Assembly (NCBI RefSeq): GCF_007997295.1
Contig: NZ_VORY01000001.1
Span: forward strand, 186,001 to 250,000
From: Gillisia hiemivivida
GTDB taxonomy: Bacteria; Bacteroidota; Bacteroidia; Flavobacteriales; Flavobacteriaceae
Length of the DNA stretch: 64,000 nucleotides
Direction of reading: 5' to 3'
Part shown: piece after piece, positions 1 to 8,245 of the stretch
How positions within the stretch are numbered: position 1 is the stretch's first letter
Layout: every line of letters begins with the position of its first letter
Notes under the pieces: generated by a model
What the model was told of the DNA's origin: nothing
The model's input: only the letters and a program-made list of their open reading frames with translations
Databases searched by the model: none
Position numbers and translations under genes: made by a program

Positions 1-1
1 T

Positions 2-343
2 TATGAACAGCATCCGGAATATAAAACGATGGACTGGAACGCCTATATTATCAATGACCGGAATGATCCCTTGGAAATGATCCTTATTGTTACTAGTGGC
101 TCTAATGAGAAGCAAATGACTCCTGCTATGAGACATTCTATTAAGCTGCTTCCGGCTAAATATTTCGCTAAGATCGAGTTCTTACAGGAAAAGCTTTTAA
201 AGTTAGATAACAAATTCTCTATCAGTTTTTTTGCTGAAGGTAAAATGTATGAACGCACTTTTACATTGCCACAAAACACAGTAAAAGAAAGCGCATTAAC
301 AGAAATCCCTATCATGAATTTGAAAGGTATTTTGGCCGTTTAG
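2..343 (+). CDS. Unrecognised protein, 5' end cut by window
   Basis: The frame stays open from base 2 through the first ATG at 29 (nine extra codons, no stop), so the gene very likely begins outside the window. The visible 113 residues are soluble, with alternating strand-like and helical segments and no signal peptide, membrane segment, cysteine motif or catalytic signature that I recognise. It ends 11 bases before the convergent EamA transporter gene. I do not assign a family. Confidence 0.6.
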   Translation, partial: YEQHPEYKTMDWNAYIINDRNDPLEMILIVTSGSNEKQMTPAMRHSIKLLPAKYFAKIEFLQEKLLKLDNKFSISFFAEGKMYERTFTLPQNTVKESALTEIPIMNLKGILAV

Positions 344-354
344 ATCTTATTTAC

Positions 355-1257
355 TTAATTCTTCTTAGCCTTAAAAAGCTTAGGCATATTCATAAGAATC
401 ACAGAGGCTATAATAACTACGATGCCTGTCCATTGATAAATATTTATCACTTCATCTAGTAAGAAGTAGGCTAGTATTACAGCCACAGGTAGTTCTACTG
501 AAGAAATAATTGCGCCTAATCCTACATTTATCTTTGGCATTCCACTGGTAAAAAGAATAGGAGGCAAGATGGTTCCGAATAAGGCTAATATCAATCCCCA
601 TTTTTTAAAGATATCTAGATTAAACTGTTCTAAGAGAAATGGAGCCGATATTATGGCAATTATTATTGTGCCGCCTAACATCATCCACAAACTTCGTCTA
701 AAGGAATGTAAATGGAGTGCCACGGTATTAGAGGTGTAGATAGTTACGGTGTAAGAGACCGCTGCTAAAAGTCCCCAGCCAATACCTCTCCAATCCAGTT
801 GTATAGAGTCAATCAAGATATTTGTTGCCAATACAGTTCCAATTAGTATGACTATTACAGCAAGGATTTTATTTAAACCAGGCTTTTTCTTGGTTATAAT
901 AGACTCGAGTAATACACTAATCCAAACACTTTGCATTAGTAGAACTATACCTATGGATACCGGGATATATTTTACTGCAAAATAGTAAAAGATACTGGTA
1001 AGCCCTAGAGAGGTTCCTGCAGCCATCAGTTTTAAAATACTTTTGGTCTTGGTTTCTTTTATATAATTTTGTTTCTCTTTTACGAATATGAAATTTATAA
1101 TAATTAGGCCGATAAGACCTAAAATCATTTGAGAAAAAGTGATCTCATAAGAAGTGTAGCCTTCTGCATAAGCCATTTTCACAAAAGTAGTTAGCATTCC
1201 ATAACTGGATGCTCCCAAAGCAACTAATAAGCTGCCCTTTAGGATAGAATTATTCAT
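355..1257 (-). CDS. EamA-family (DMT) transporter
   Basis: A 300-residue, very hydrophobic protein with about ten predicted membrane helices in two repeated halves, the normal length and layout of drug/metabolite transporter superfamily EamA proteins. It begins with a start motif typical of the family (GALLVALGAS-like) and ends in a short Lys-rich cytoplasmic tail. It would sit in the inner membrane and move small metabolites; the substrate cannot be read from sequence. It lies downstream of gpsA on the same strand with a 44-base gap, so co-transcription is possible. It is distinct from the second EamA gene at 6867-7778. Confidence 0.85.
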   Translation of the reverse strand: MNNSILKGSLLVALGASSYGMLTTFVKMAYAEGYTSYEITFSQMILGLIGLIIINFIFVKEKQNYIKETKTKSILKLMAAGTSLGLTSIFYYFAVKYIPVSIGIVLLMQSVWISVLLESIITKKKPGLNKILAVIVILIGTVLATNILIDSIQLDWRGIGWGLLAAVSYTVTIYTSNTVALHLHSFRRSLWMMLGGTIIIAIISAPFLLEQFNLDIFKKWGLILALFGTILPPILFTSGMPKINVGLGAIISSVELPVAVILAYFLLDEVINIYQWTGIVVIIASVILMNMPKLFKAKKN

Positions 1258-1301
1258 AAAATAAAATAAGTTGATTTTGTTTAGAAGCTAAACCGGCGGG
1301 G

Positions 1302-2297
1302 CTAGTTTAATTTTTCGGCTAATTTTTTAAAGACGGCCTTCGGATTTTTCCCTTCATATAAAATGCTATAAACTGCATTTATAATTGGGGTTTTAGCGCC
1401 TTTATCTAGGTTTATCTTATAAGCACTCTCGGTTGCATAATAGCCTTCTGCCACCATACTCATTTCCATTTGTGCACTTTTAACGGTATATCCTTTTCCA
1501 ATCATATTCCCAAACATTCTGTTTCTACTAAAAACAGAATATCCAGTTACAAGTAGATCTCCTAAATAAGCCGAATCGTTGATGTTTCGTTTCATCTTAT
1601 GCACTTTCTTAATGAACTTTTTCATTTCTCGAATGGCATTGCTCATTAATACACTTTGGAAATTATCTCCATAGCCTAATCCGTGAGCAATTCCAGCTGC
1701 AATAGCATAAATGTTCTTAAGCATAGCAGCATATTCTGTACCTGTAACATCATCACTAGTCTTGCAAGTAATATAATCACTCTGTAAATGCTTAGCCATG
1801 ATTTTTGCTTTTTCCTCATCTAAACAAGCAATTGTTAGATAAGAAAGACGTTCAAGAGCAACTTCCTCAGCATGACAAGGTCCTGTGATCACTCCAATAT
1901 TTTCCTCTGGCACAAAATATTCCTGATTAAAATGTTCTCCTACAATTAAACTGGTTTCTGGTACAATACCTTTAATAGCAGAGAAGATCACCTTACCATC
2001 TAAAGATTCAGTAAGCTTGTCTAACTCTCTCTTTACAAATGCTGAAGGAATTGCAAATATCAGATAGTCTGAATTTCTCACTACTTCATTAATATCACTA
2101 CTTAAATGAAGTTTTTTTACATCAAATTCAACAGAACTTAAATAGTTAGGATTATGGTCTTGAGTTCTTATATGTTCTATGGCTGTTTCGCTGCGCATAT
2201 ACCAATTAATCTCATCGAGATTTTCAGCAAGCATTTTAACGATCGCTGTGGCCCAACTTCCGCCGCCAAATACACCAAATTTAGGAGTGTTATTCAT
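1302..2297 (-). CDS. gpsA: Glycerol-3-phosphate dehydrogenase [NAD(P)+]
   Basis: A 331-residue GpsA that reduces dihydroxyacetone phosphate to sn-glycerol 3-phosphate for phospholipid synthesis in the cytoplasm. The N-terminal Rossmann nucleotide motif GGGSWAT is at residues 11-17. Conserved lysines lie in SAIKG (K109) and AAMLKN (K194, the expected catalytic lysine). GDLLVTGYS near 246 and SRNR at 257-260 form the usual substrate and cofactor pocket. Length is normal. The ATG start sits directly before the Rossmann strand, so no extension is needed. Confidence 0.95.
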   Translation of the reverse strand: MNNTPKFGVFGGGSWATAIVKMLAENLDEINWYMRSETAIEHIRTQDHNPNYLSSVEFDVKKLHLSSDINEVVRNSDYLIFAIPSAFVKRELDKLTESLDGKVIFSAIKGIVPETSLIVGEHFNQEYFVPEENIGVITGPCHAEEVALERLSYLTIACLDEEKAKIMAKHLQSDYITCKTSDDVTGTEYAAMLKNIYAIAAGIAHGLGYGDNFQSVLMSNAIREMKKFIKKVHKMKRNINDSAYLGDLLVTGYSVFSRNRMFGNMIGKGYTVKSAQMEMSMVAEGYYATESAYKINLDKGAKTPIINAVYSILYEGKNPKAVFKKLAEKLN

Positions 2298-2596
2298 AAT
2301 AAATTTTCTTCACTTCAAAAATACATAATTTTAACACAATGTAAATTCTTCAGGTTTTATTATTAGTATACTACAATTTTTTTATTTTAATACCGTTATA
2401 AAATAGAAGATCGGTAATGGTTGATATTATCGTCTTTAATTTAGTTTTTTGGTTGGTTATTTAATGAAACAGCGTAGAGTTTAATAAGCTCTGCGCTGTT
2501 TTTTTAAATACTAACAAAATTTTAATACAAACAATGTAGTTAGTGTAGAGCTGAATTTGTAATTTGTATGTAGAAATCTAACTAATAAATTACATA
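2298..2596. other. Intergenic region with an orphan terminator
   Basis: These 299 bases separate the divergent gpsA and BON-LysM genes. The region is AT-rich and holds no convincing gene. Its one clear structure is the + strand hairpin with a T-run at 2467-2507, about 90 bases ahead of the BON-LysM start, with no + strand gene upstream that would need it. The region may therefore contain a short transcript or an attenuated leader. Confidence 0.5.
2467..2507 (+). terminator. Rho-independent terminator-like hairpin in intergenic region
   Basis: The arms at 2467-2479 and 2489-2501 pair over 13 positions with one G-T wobble, around a 9-base loop. Seven T residues begin at 2499 on the + strand. 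The opposite strand has no T-run after the hairpin, so it works rightward. No coding gene precedes it on that strand. Confidence 0.7.
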
Positions 2597-3097
2597 ATGG
2601 GATTATTTACTTTTATTAAAAATGCAGGAGCCAAAATTTTTGGTTCTAAAAAGAATACTAGAGATAAAACTCCCGTTGTAGGTGGAGAAAATGATAAAGC
2701 AGAAGAATTAGAAAACAAAAAGGCTGCCCAAAAATTAGAAACTACCATTCATGATCTTAATCTCAAAATAGAAAATCTTAAAATTCATATTAGTGATGAT
2801 ATGGCCACAATAAGTGGAAAAGCATATGACCAAACCACTAGAGAAAAAATTATTTTAGTAGTTGGAAATGTAGAAGGAATTGCACAGGTAGATGATAATA
2901 TGGTAGTGGAAAATAAAGAGCCTGAGGCTGTTTTCCATACTGTTGAAAGAGGAGATTCATTAAGTAAAATAGCAAAAGAACATTACGGATCTGCAAATAA
3001 ATATCCAGAGATATTTGAAGCAAATAAGCCAATGCTTACAGATCCAGATAAAATATATCCCGGACAGGTTTTACGAATTCCGGCTTTGAAAAAATAA
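2597..3097 (+). CDS. BON and LysM domain protein (YgaU/Kbp-like)
   Basis: A 166-residue protein with a basic N-terminus, a BON domain at about 45-108 and a LysM domain at about 112-164 (HTVERGDSLSKIA to the closing PGQVLRIP). This is the domain order of E. coli YgaU/Kbp (149 residues), a small cytoplasmic potassium-binding protein. No signal peptide is visible, so despite the LysM it probably stays inside the cell. It stands alone between divergent gpsA and convergent nadD. Assignment to the Kbp-like family is solid; potassium binding here is inferred. Confidence 0.85.
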   Translation: MGLFTFIKNAGAKIFGSKKNTRDKTPVVGGENDKAEELENKKAAQKLETTIHDLNLKIENLKIHISDDMATISGKAYDQTTREKIILVVGNVEGIAQVDDNMVVENKEPEAVFHTVERGDSLSKIAKEHYGSANKYPEIFEANKPMLTDPDKIYPGQVLRIPALKK

Positions 3098-3123
3098 AGT
3101 ATTGATATTTAATTATTAGAGGA

Positions 3124-3241
3124 CTGTTTAAAAAATTTGAGGTTTTATATTGAGCGCAGTCGATGTGCTAGGTTATAGTTCCACAATGAAAAAAGTAGGA
3201 TCAATTAACTCAACTGAAGATCAAAATAATTTTTTAAACAG
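3124..3241. repeat. 118-bp element with 14-bp perfect inverted ends
   Basis: CTGTTTAAAAAATT at 3124-3137 is the exact reverse complement of 3228-3241. The ~90 bases between are not strongly self-complementary and contain TTGAGCGCAGTCGA, a phrase common in flavobacterial intergenic repeats. It sits between convergent genes. It could be a short MITE-like element or a long terminator stem serving both sides: a T-run follows the right arm at 3242-3247. No flanking target duplication or second copy was seen in the window. Confidence 0.55.
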
Positions 3242-3245
3242 TTTT

Positions 3246-3830
3246 TTATTTATAGAAATTCATCTCATCTAAGTACTTCCAGACTTTCTCTGGTAACATA
3301 GGCTTAATATTCTTCCCTTCTTTAACCGCTTTTCTTATAAATGTAGAAGACATTTCTATTATTGGAGCAGGAACTCGTGTGATTTTAGCATGAGTTAGAA
3401 ACTCATTTTCTATCAATCCTTTAGATATTCTTGGATATACAAAAATGGAGTATCGCTCTAGGATTACTTTATAGTTTTTCCACTTATGAAAACTCTTTAA
3501 ATTATCCTCCCCCATAATTAGGGCAAATTCCAGTTCTGGATATTTCTCCTCTAATTGGATCAAAGTGTTTACGGTATAATTCGGTTGTGGAAGCCCAAAC
3601 TCAATATCGCTAGGTTTTAAATTAGGATAATCTTCACAGGCTTTATAGACCATCTCTAAGCGATGATGATTATCTAGCAGGCTACTTTTCTTTTTAAAAG
3701 GATTATGTGGTGTAACAACCATCCAAACTTCAGTAAGCTCAGAAAATTCAACCATATAATTAGCAATTATAAGATGTCCGGAATGGATAGGGTTAAATGT
3801 GCCAAAATAAAGTCCTACCTTTTTTTTCAT
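3246..3830 (-). CDS. nadD: Nicotinate-nucleotide adenylyltransferase
   Basis: A 194-residue NadD that adenylates nicotinate mononucleotide to deamido-NAD in NAD synthesis. The nucleotidyltransferase motif GTFNPIHSGH lies at residues 10-19, with the HSGH box at 16-19, and the C-terminal EMSSTFIR holds the conserved SSTxIR phosphate-binding element. Length matches the family. Its start overlaps the end of gmk by 4 bases, so it is the last gene of the yicC-gmk-nadD operon and is probably translationally coupled. Confidence 0.95.
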   Translation of the reverse strand: MKKKVGLYFGTFNPIHSGHLIIANYMVEFSELTEVWMVVTPHNPFKKKSSLLDNHHRLEMVYKACEDYPNLKPSDIEFGLPQPNYTVNTLIQLEEKYPELEFALIMGEDNLKSFHKWKNYKVILERYSIFVYPRISKGLIENEFLTHAKITRVPAPIIEMSSTFIRKAVKEGKNIKPMLPEKVWKYLDEMNFYK

Positions 3831-4414
3831 CCTAATTCGCTATTGGCTTCAACAAAGGTGGAAACAAGATTATAAGCTTCATCCAAGGCAATTTGTAAAT
3901 TGTTGTTCTCTATAATAAAATCGAATTGAGGTGCGGTAGCAAGCTCTATAGAAGCTTTTGCAACTCGCATGTTTATCTTATCCTCGCTTTCTGTCTTGCG
4001 CTTTTTCAATCTAATCTTAAGCTCTTCAATACTTGGTGGTTTTACAAAAACCGCTAATGTTTGTTTAGGATAGATATGTTTAATATCTAAACCTCCAACT
4101 ACGTCTATATCAAAGATCACATTTTTACCATGTGCCCATATACGTTCTATTTCTGCCTTTAAAGTTCCGTAAAAATTATCACGATATACTTCTTCCCATT
4201 CTAAGAACTCTTCCTTTTTGATCTTTTGTTTGAATTCATGTAAATTCAAGAAATAATAATCTTTCCCTTCTACTTCATCTCCCCTTGGCTCGCGTGATGT
4301 TGCTGAAATTGAAAATTCCAGATTTAACTCTGGATGAGCTAATAAATGCTGAACTATGGTAGTTTTTCCTGATCCCGAGGGTGCAGAAAAAACGATTAAT
4401 TTACCAGTTTTCAT
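3827..4414 (-). CDS. gmk: Guanylate kinase
   Basis: A 195-residue guanylate kinase that converts GMP to GDP with ATP in nucleotide metabolism. The P-loop APSGSGKT is at residues 11-18. The GMP-binding region SATSREPRGDEVEGKDYYF follows at about 37-55, and the lid region holds RLKKRKTES. It overlaps yicC by a single base upstream and nadD by four bases downstream, which fits one tightly packed operon. Confidence 0.96.
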   Translation of the reverse strand: MKTGKLIVFSAPSGSGKTTIVQHLLAHPELNLEFSISATSREPRGDEVEGKDYYFLNLHEFKQKIKKEEFLEWEEVYRDNFYGTLKAEIERIWAHGKNVIFDIDVVGGLDIKHIYPKQTLAVFVKPPSIEELKIRLKKRKTESEDKINMRVAKASIELATAPQFDFIIENNNLQIALDEAYNLVSTFVEANSELG

Positions 4415-5271
4415 TACAATACGTTTAAAAGTTGTTCTTTTATTTTTTCCAGCTCATCTTTCATTTGCACAACCAATTGTTGCATAGGAGCATAATTGGA
4501 TTTGCTACCAATAGTATTGATCTCTCTACCCATTTCTTGGGAAATAAAACCTAATTTTCTTCCATTAGAGTCAGGAGAATTAATGGTTTCTAGAAAATAA
4601 GATAAGTGGTTTTCCAATCGAACCTTTTCTTCTGTGATGTCAAACTTTTCTATATAATAAACCAATTCCTGCTCGAATCTGTTTTCATCAACTTTTTCCT
4701 GAAGATCTGCAACCCCTTTTCTTAAACGTTCTCTTACCCCTTCAATTCTATCTGGATCCATCGCTATAATGTCCTGAAGTAATTGTGCGATATTGGAAAC
4801 TCTAAACATAAGATCTTTCTCCAAGGCATTTCCCTCATCAGTTCTAAAAGAATTGATCTCGGTTAAGGCTTGTTGCAAAGTTTTTTCGATCTCGATGAAT
4901 TCTGTTTCTTCAATTTCTTCCCTTTCAGATTTCATGGTATCTGGCATACGAATAGCCATTTTCAGCAATTCATCATCATCTATATTAGCAATTTGTCTCA
5001 ACTGCTCCATATATTTTTTTACTACTATAGGGTTTATAGAAGAAGTAGTTTCCTCACCGGTAACTTCCACATATAAAGAAAAATCTACTTTTCCTCTAAC
5101 TAGCGATTTTGCTATAATATTTCTTAGAAGCAATTCTTTTTCCCGGTATTGGCCCGGTATTCTGGCATTAAGATCCAGACTTTTGCTGTTAAGCGATTTA
5201 ATTTCTATAGTAATTTTTTTGGAAGGAAGCTGTAAAAGGCTTTTCCCAAAACCGGTCATTGACTGAATCAT
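4414..5271 (-). CDS. yicC: YicC-family endoribonuclease
   Basis: A 285-residue YicC protein. The N-terminal signature IQSMTGFG is at residues 2-9, and the C-terminal DUF1732 signature NGRKLGFISQEMGREINT is near 235-252. In E. coli, YicC is a cytoplasmic endoribonuclease that takes part in small-RNA turnover; that role is transferred by family. It is the first gene of yicC-gmk-nadD, and the yicC-gmk pairing is a common bacterial arrangement. Confidence 0.93.
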   Translation of the reverse strand: MIQSMTGFGKSLLQLPSKKITIEIKSLNSKSLDLNARIPGQYREKELLLRNIIAKSLVRGKVDFSLYVEVTGEETTSSINPIVVKKYMEQLRQIANIDDDELLKMAIRMPDTMKSEREEIEETEFIEIEKTLQQALTEINSFRTDEGNALEKDLMFRVSNIAQLLQDIIAMDPDRIEGVRERLRKGVADLQEKVDENRFEQELVYYIEKFDITEEKVRLENHLSYFLETINSPDSNGRKLGFISQEMGREINTIGSKSNYAPMQQLVVQMKDELEKIKEQLLNVL

Positions 5272-5344
5272 GCTTGATTTTTAAAAGGTTGGGCAAAGAT
5301 AACCAAATCTTAAGCAGGACAAAGAATCTTAAGGAAAGTATGAG

Positions 5345-6310
5345 CTATAAATGGTAAGTTATAAATTCTAAAGCCCGCTCTTCGGTATAAGTAGCGTCTT
5401 TATTCTGAAGAAATCCTACATGCCCACCATATTCTGGAGTCTCTAAATAAAAATTCGGATTGCTTTTTGCAATATCAATGGGAGATGAATTCTCTGAAAG
5501 AAATCCGTCATTCTTAGCATTTATTAGCAGTGTTGGAGTTTTAATGTTAGACAGAAAACTCAAGGCGCTACTTTTTTCGTAATACTCTAACGCGTTCTCA
5601 TAACCATGAGCCTGACTGGTATACAATTCGTCTATTTCATACAAATTGGAGCAATTGGCGATCTGCTTTTTGGTGATTTCTTCAGGAAAATGTTTCTCTC
5701 TTAAAAACAATTGCTTTTTAAGCTGTGTTACAAAACGCAAGGAATAAATCCAGTTTCTGCTTTCCTCCAATTTTTTAAGGGATGCATAAAGATCGCAGGG
5801 AGCAGAAATTGCAACGGCGGCCTTTAATTCTTCAGGAAGATCATTTCCTTCCCCTAAATATTTCAATAATAAATTTGCTCCCAAGCTGAAACCGTTAATA
5901 GCCATGGTTTCGTATTTTCTATTGGAAAGAATATAGGTAACTACATTATTAAGATCTTCGCTAGCCCCTGCATTATAAGATCTGTAAAGCTTGTTTATTT
6001 CTCCGCTACAACCTCTAAAATTAAATGCAGCCACATCCCAGCCATGGTGATTAAAATGATGCGCAAGACCCAAAACATAAGGGCGTTGTGCATTTCCATC
6101 CAACCCATGAAGTATAACGAGAACCTTATTGGAGCTACAAGAATTGGCATAACTCCAGTCTATATCTATAAAGTCTCCATCTTCTAGTTTTAAACGCTCT
6201 CTGGTTTGCGGTACAGGCTTTATACTTCTCAGTTTTGCAGCATAGATTGTAGAAATATGATAATTTCTGAAGATGTATGGCGGAATATAGGTGCTTTCTA
6301 CTATTGGCAT
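5345..6310 (-). CDS. Alpha/beta-fold hydrolase, YheT family
   Basis: A 321-residue YheT/EMB8-type alpha/beta hydrolase. The oxyanion segment HGLDGNAQRPY is near 68-78. The nucleophile elbow GFSLG at 140-144 places Ser142. Asp268 in NAKNDGF and His297 in GGHVGF complete a plausible triad. Most family members have no defined substrate, and a short-chain or lipid esterase is likely. It has no signal peptide. It is divergent from the thioesterase gene at 6407, with 96 bases between, so the two may share control sequences. Confidence 0.88.
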   Translation of the reverse strand: MPIVESTYIPPYIFRNYHISTIYAAKLRSIKPVPQTRERLKLEDGDFIDIDWSYANSCSSNKVLVILHGLDGNAQRPYVLGLAHHFNHHGWDVAAFNFRGCSGEINKLYRSYNAGASEDLNNVVTYILSNRKYETMAINGFSLGANLLLKYLGEGNDLPEELKAAVAISAPCDLYASLKKLEESRNWIYSLRFVTQLKKQLFLREKHFPEEITKKQIANCSNLYEIDELYTSQAHGYENALEYYEKSSALSFLSNIKTPTLLINAKNDGFLSENSSPIDIAKSNPNFYLETPEYGGHVGFLQNKDATYTEERALEFITYHL

Positions 6311-6406
6311 AAGTCACAAATCTCGGAAAATTAAATGGCATATACTTAACTTATTTAATTATGCACGCATAATAAAAATTAGTAATTTTATCAAAATTTT
6401 GAAAAT

Positions 6407-6895
6407 ATGTATACGAAAGAATTTGAAATACGATGGAGTGATATTGATGCGAATAGGCATTTAGCAAATTCGGCCTACATTAATTTCATGAGTCATACCA
6501 GAATGGGTTATTTCATGGAAAATGGATTCGATCAGAATTCTTTAGCCAAAAACAACTTGGGACCGGTGGTCTTCTATGAGCATATTTATTATTTCCGCGA
6601 GGTATTTATGGGAATGCCGATAAAAGTGAGCTTAGAGTTAAAAGGCCTTTCTGAAGATGGAATGTATTTTGAATTTGTCCATAACTTCTACGATTATAAA
6701 GGAAGAAATTTAGCAACTTGTGAGGCAATGGGTGGATGGATAGATCTTAAAGAGCGTAAACTTACCGGCTTGCCAGAGCATATGAGAAAAGACATAGACA
6801 ATATTCCACATACAGAAGATTTTAGGATCTTAACTAAAGAGGATACCCGTAAATATGGGAAATCACCTAAGGATTTGGAGTCGAAACCAGTTTAG
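6407..6895 (+). CDS. Acyl-CoA thioesterase, hotdog fold
   Basis: A 162-residue single hotdog-fold protein. The N-terminal RWSDIDANRHLANSAY (about 9-24) carries the Asp-Asn-His active-site pattern of the 4-hydroxybenzoyl-CoA/YbgC thioesterase family. It probably hydrolyses acyl-CoA or acyl-ACP thioesters in the cytoplasm; chain length is not predictable. Its last 29 bases overlap the end of the convergent EamA gene. Confidence 0.85.
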   Translation: MYTKEFEIRWSDIDANRHLANSAYINFMSHTRMGYFMENGFDQNSLAKNNLGPVVFYEHIYYFREVFMGMPIKVSLELKGLSEDGMYFEFVHNFYDYKGRNLATCEAMGGWIDLKERKLTGLPEHMRKDIDNIPHTEDFRILTKEDTRKYGKSPKDLESKPV

Positions 6896-7778
6896 GTTTT
6901 GTCTTTCTCGTAACCATATAAACTCCTGTAAACACTAAAATTGCTGCGGTTATTTTTACCATATCTAAAGAATCTGCTCCCGTGGCAACAGCGAAAGTAA
7001 TGGCTATTAGCGGCTGTAAATAAATGAATGCGCTTATAGTCGCGGCACTTAATTCTTTTAAGGCATAAATATTCAATAAATAGGTTGAAAATGTAGTTCC
7101 TACAATTACAAATCCCATTTTCCAAATGGCATGTGCTGGTAACTCCAACCATTCCACTTGAGAAAATTCGGAAATCGTGATTGGGAAGTTTATAATAACC
7201 GCAAATAAAAACAACCATTTCATTAGAGTGAAAGGGTGGTATTTTGAAGTTAATGGTTTTACAAGAATCAGGTAAATTCCATAGGAAAAAGCATTAACAA
7301 TAAACAGCATATTTCCCACTGGAATATTTGGGGCATTTACAGTTTCTGGATCGCTAAAAAGCACCAAAGCTAGTGCACCGGCAAGTCCAATTACTATTCC
7401 GGCAGTTTTTAAAAGTGTTATTTTTTCCTTGATTAACACTGCAGCAAGCAATAGCACAAGAATGGGTGAAACTGTAATTATAACAGAGCTGTTTATTGGT
7501 GTAGAGAGACTAAGGCCTTTAAAGAACATCAGCATGTTTATCACCATTCCAAAAATTGCGCAAGCTATAAGCCTGGTCCAATCCCCGGTAGCTACTTTTT
7601 CTTTTGGCCCCCAAAAACTTATGATCCAAAATAATATAGCCGCTCCGGTAACCCTCAAGAATATAAATCCAAAAGGTTCTATATAAACAGGCATTAATCC
7701 CTTGGCGATAGTATGGTTTACCCCGTAAATAGCACTCGCTCCGGTTGCCGCTAGAATTGCAAGCGTTCGGCTATTCAT
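6867..7778 (-). CDS. EamA-family (DMT) transporter
   Basis: A 303-residue inner-membrane protein with about ten helices in two EamA repeats, beginning LAAxGASAIYGVNHTIAKG as in typical EamA proteins, with a basic C-terminal tail (TRKTKPK). The substrate is unknown. It overlaps the upstream ArsC/Spx-like gene by 8 bases, so the two are probably co-transcribed and coupled. Its sequence is clearly different from the EamA protein at 355-1257, so it is not a recent duplicate. Confidence 0.88.
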   Translation of the reverse strand: MNSRTLAILAATGASAIYGVNHTIAKGLMPVYIEPFGFIFLRVTGAAILFWIISFWGPKEKVATGDWTRLIACAIFGMVINMLMFFKGLSLSTPINSSVIITVSPILVLLLAAVLIKEKITLLKTAGIVIGLAGALALVLFSDPETVNAPNIPVGNMLFIVNAFSYGIYLILVKPLTSKYHPFTLMKWLFLFAVIINFPITISEFSQVEWLELPAHAIWKMGFVIVGTTFSTYLLNIYALKELSAATISAFIYLQPLIAITFAVATGADSLDMVKITAAILVFTGVYMVTRKTKPKLVSTPNP

Positions 7779-8124
7779 TCATGGCAATTTTGGCAGCCTC
7801 CACTGTGCTTTTAGAATTCCCTATAAAGATCTCATCGTTATTTATAATAACAGGCCGCTTCAAAAAAGTATAATGTTCTAGAATTAGGTTCTTGTAATTC
7901 ATTTCATCTAACTTCTCATTTTTTAGATTCTTCTCCTTATAAAGCTGAGCTCTTTTGCTGAAAAGAGATTCGTAGCTTCCCGCCAACTCATACATTTCAT
8001 CTAGTTGCTCTATAGTTATTGGGTCTTCTTTTATATCCTGTAAAATATAAGCTGAAGAAGGTTCCAATTCATTTAAAATCCTTTTACAAGTAGAACAAGA
8101 GGAGAGGTGATAGATTTTTTTCAT
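7771..8124 (-). CDS. ArsC/Spx-family thioredoxin-fold protein
   Basis: A 117-residue protein of the arsenate reductase (ArsC)/Spx/YffB fold. The N-terminal SSCSTCKR puts a CxxC pair at Cys10 and Cys13, and KRPVI near residue 90 supplies the conserved Arg-Pro. The CxxC favours a Spx-like or general redox role over classical ArsC, which has CxxS/T, but family alone cannot settle this. No ars genes are nearby. It is the first gene of a two-gene unit with the EamA transporter, which overlaps its end. Confidence 0.82.
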   Translation of the reverse strand: MKKIYHLSSCSTCKRILNELEPSSAYILQDIKEDPITIEQLDEMYELAGSYESLFSKRAQLYKEKNLKNEKLDEMNYKNLILEHYTFLKRPVIINNDEIFIGNSKSTVEAAKIAMNE

Positions 8125-8193
8125 AATAATTTTTTATAAATCTTGGTAAAAACACTTTTAAGGCAAAACGATCATTTTGATAACTCTTCAAAA

Positions 8194-8245
8194 ATCAAGA
8201 ACCTCGGGGTAAGCCTCGAGGAATTCAACCCTTAATGAGGGATTA
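8194..8245 (-). repeat. Dispersed intergenic repeat, copy A (short form)
   Basis: On the - strand this copy reads TAATCCCTCATTAAGGG, then a short spacer, then CCCCGAGGTTCTTGAT. The leading TAA is the stop codon of the DUF3298 lipoprotein gene. Related copies are at 26009-26049, 36294-36433 and 54768-54890. The CCCTCATTAAGGG and CCTCGAGG parts are themselves palindromic, so the RNA could fold and act as a 3' end or stability element. Confidence 0.65.

Noticed and set aside
3124-3241. Insertion sequence remnant with transposase
   Set aside because: Too short and no reading frame with transposase motifs.
4793-5266. 157-codon open frame opposite yicC
   Set aside because: Ser/Ile/Phe-rich antisense shadow of a confidently identified gene.
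7771-8124. Arsenate reductase of an arsenic operon
   Set aside because: CxxC in place of the ArsC Cys-Thr/Ser pattern and no ars neighbours; a general ArsC/Spx-fold call is safer.
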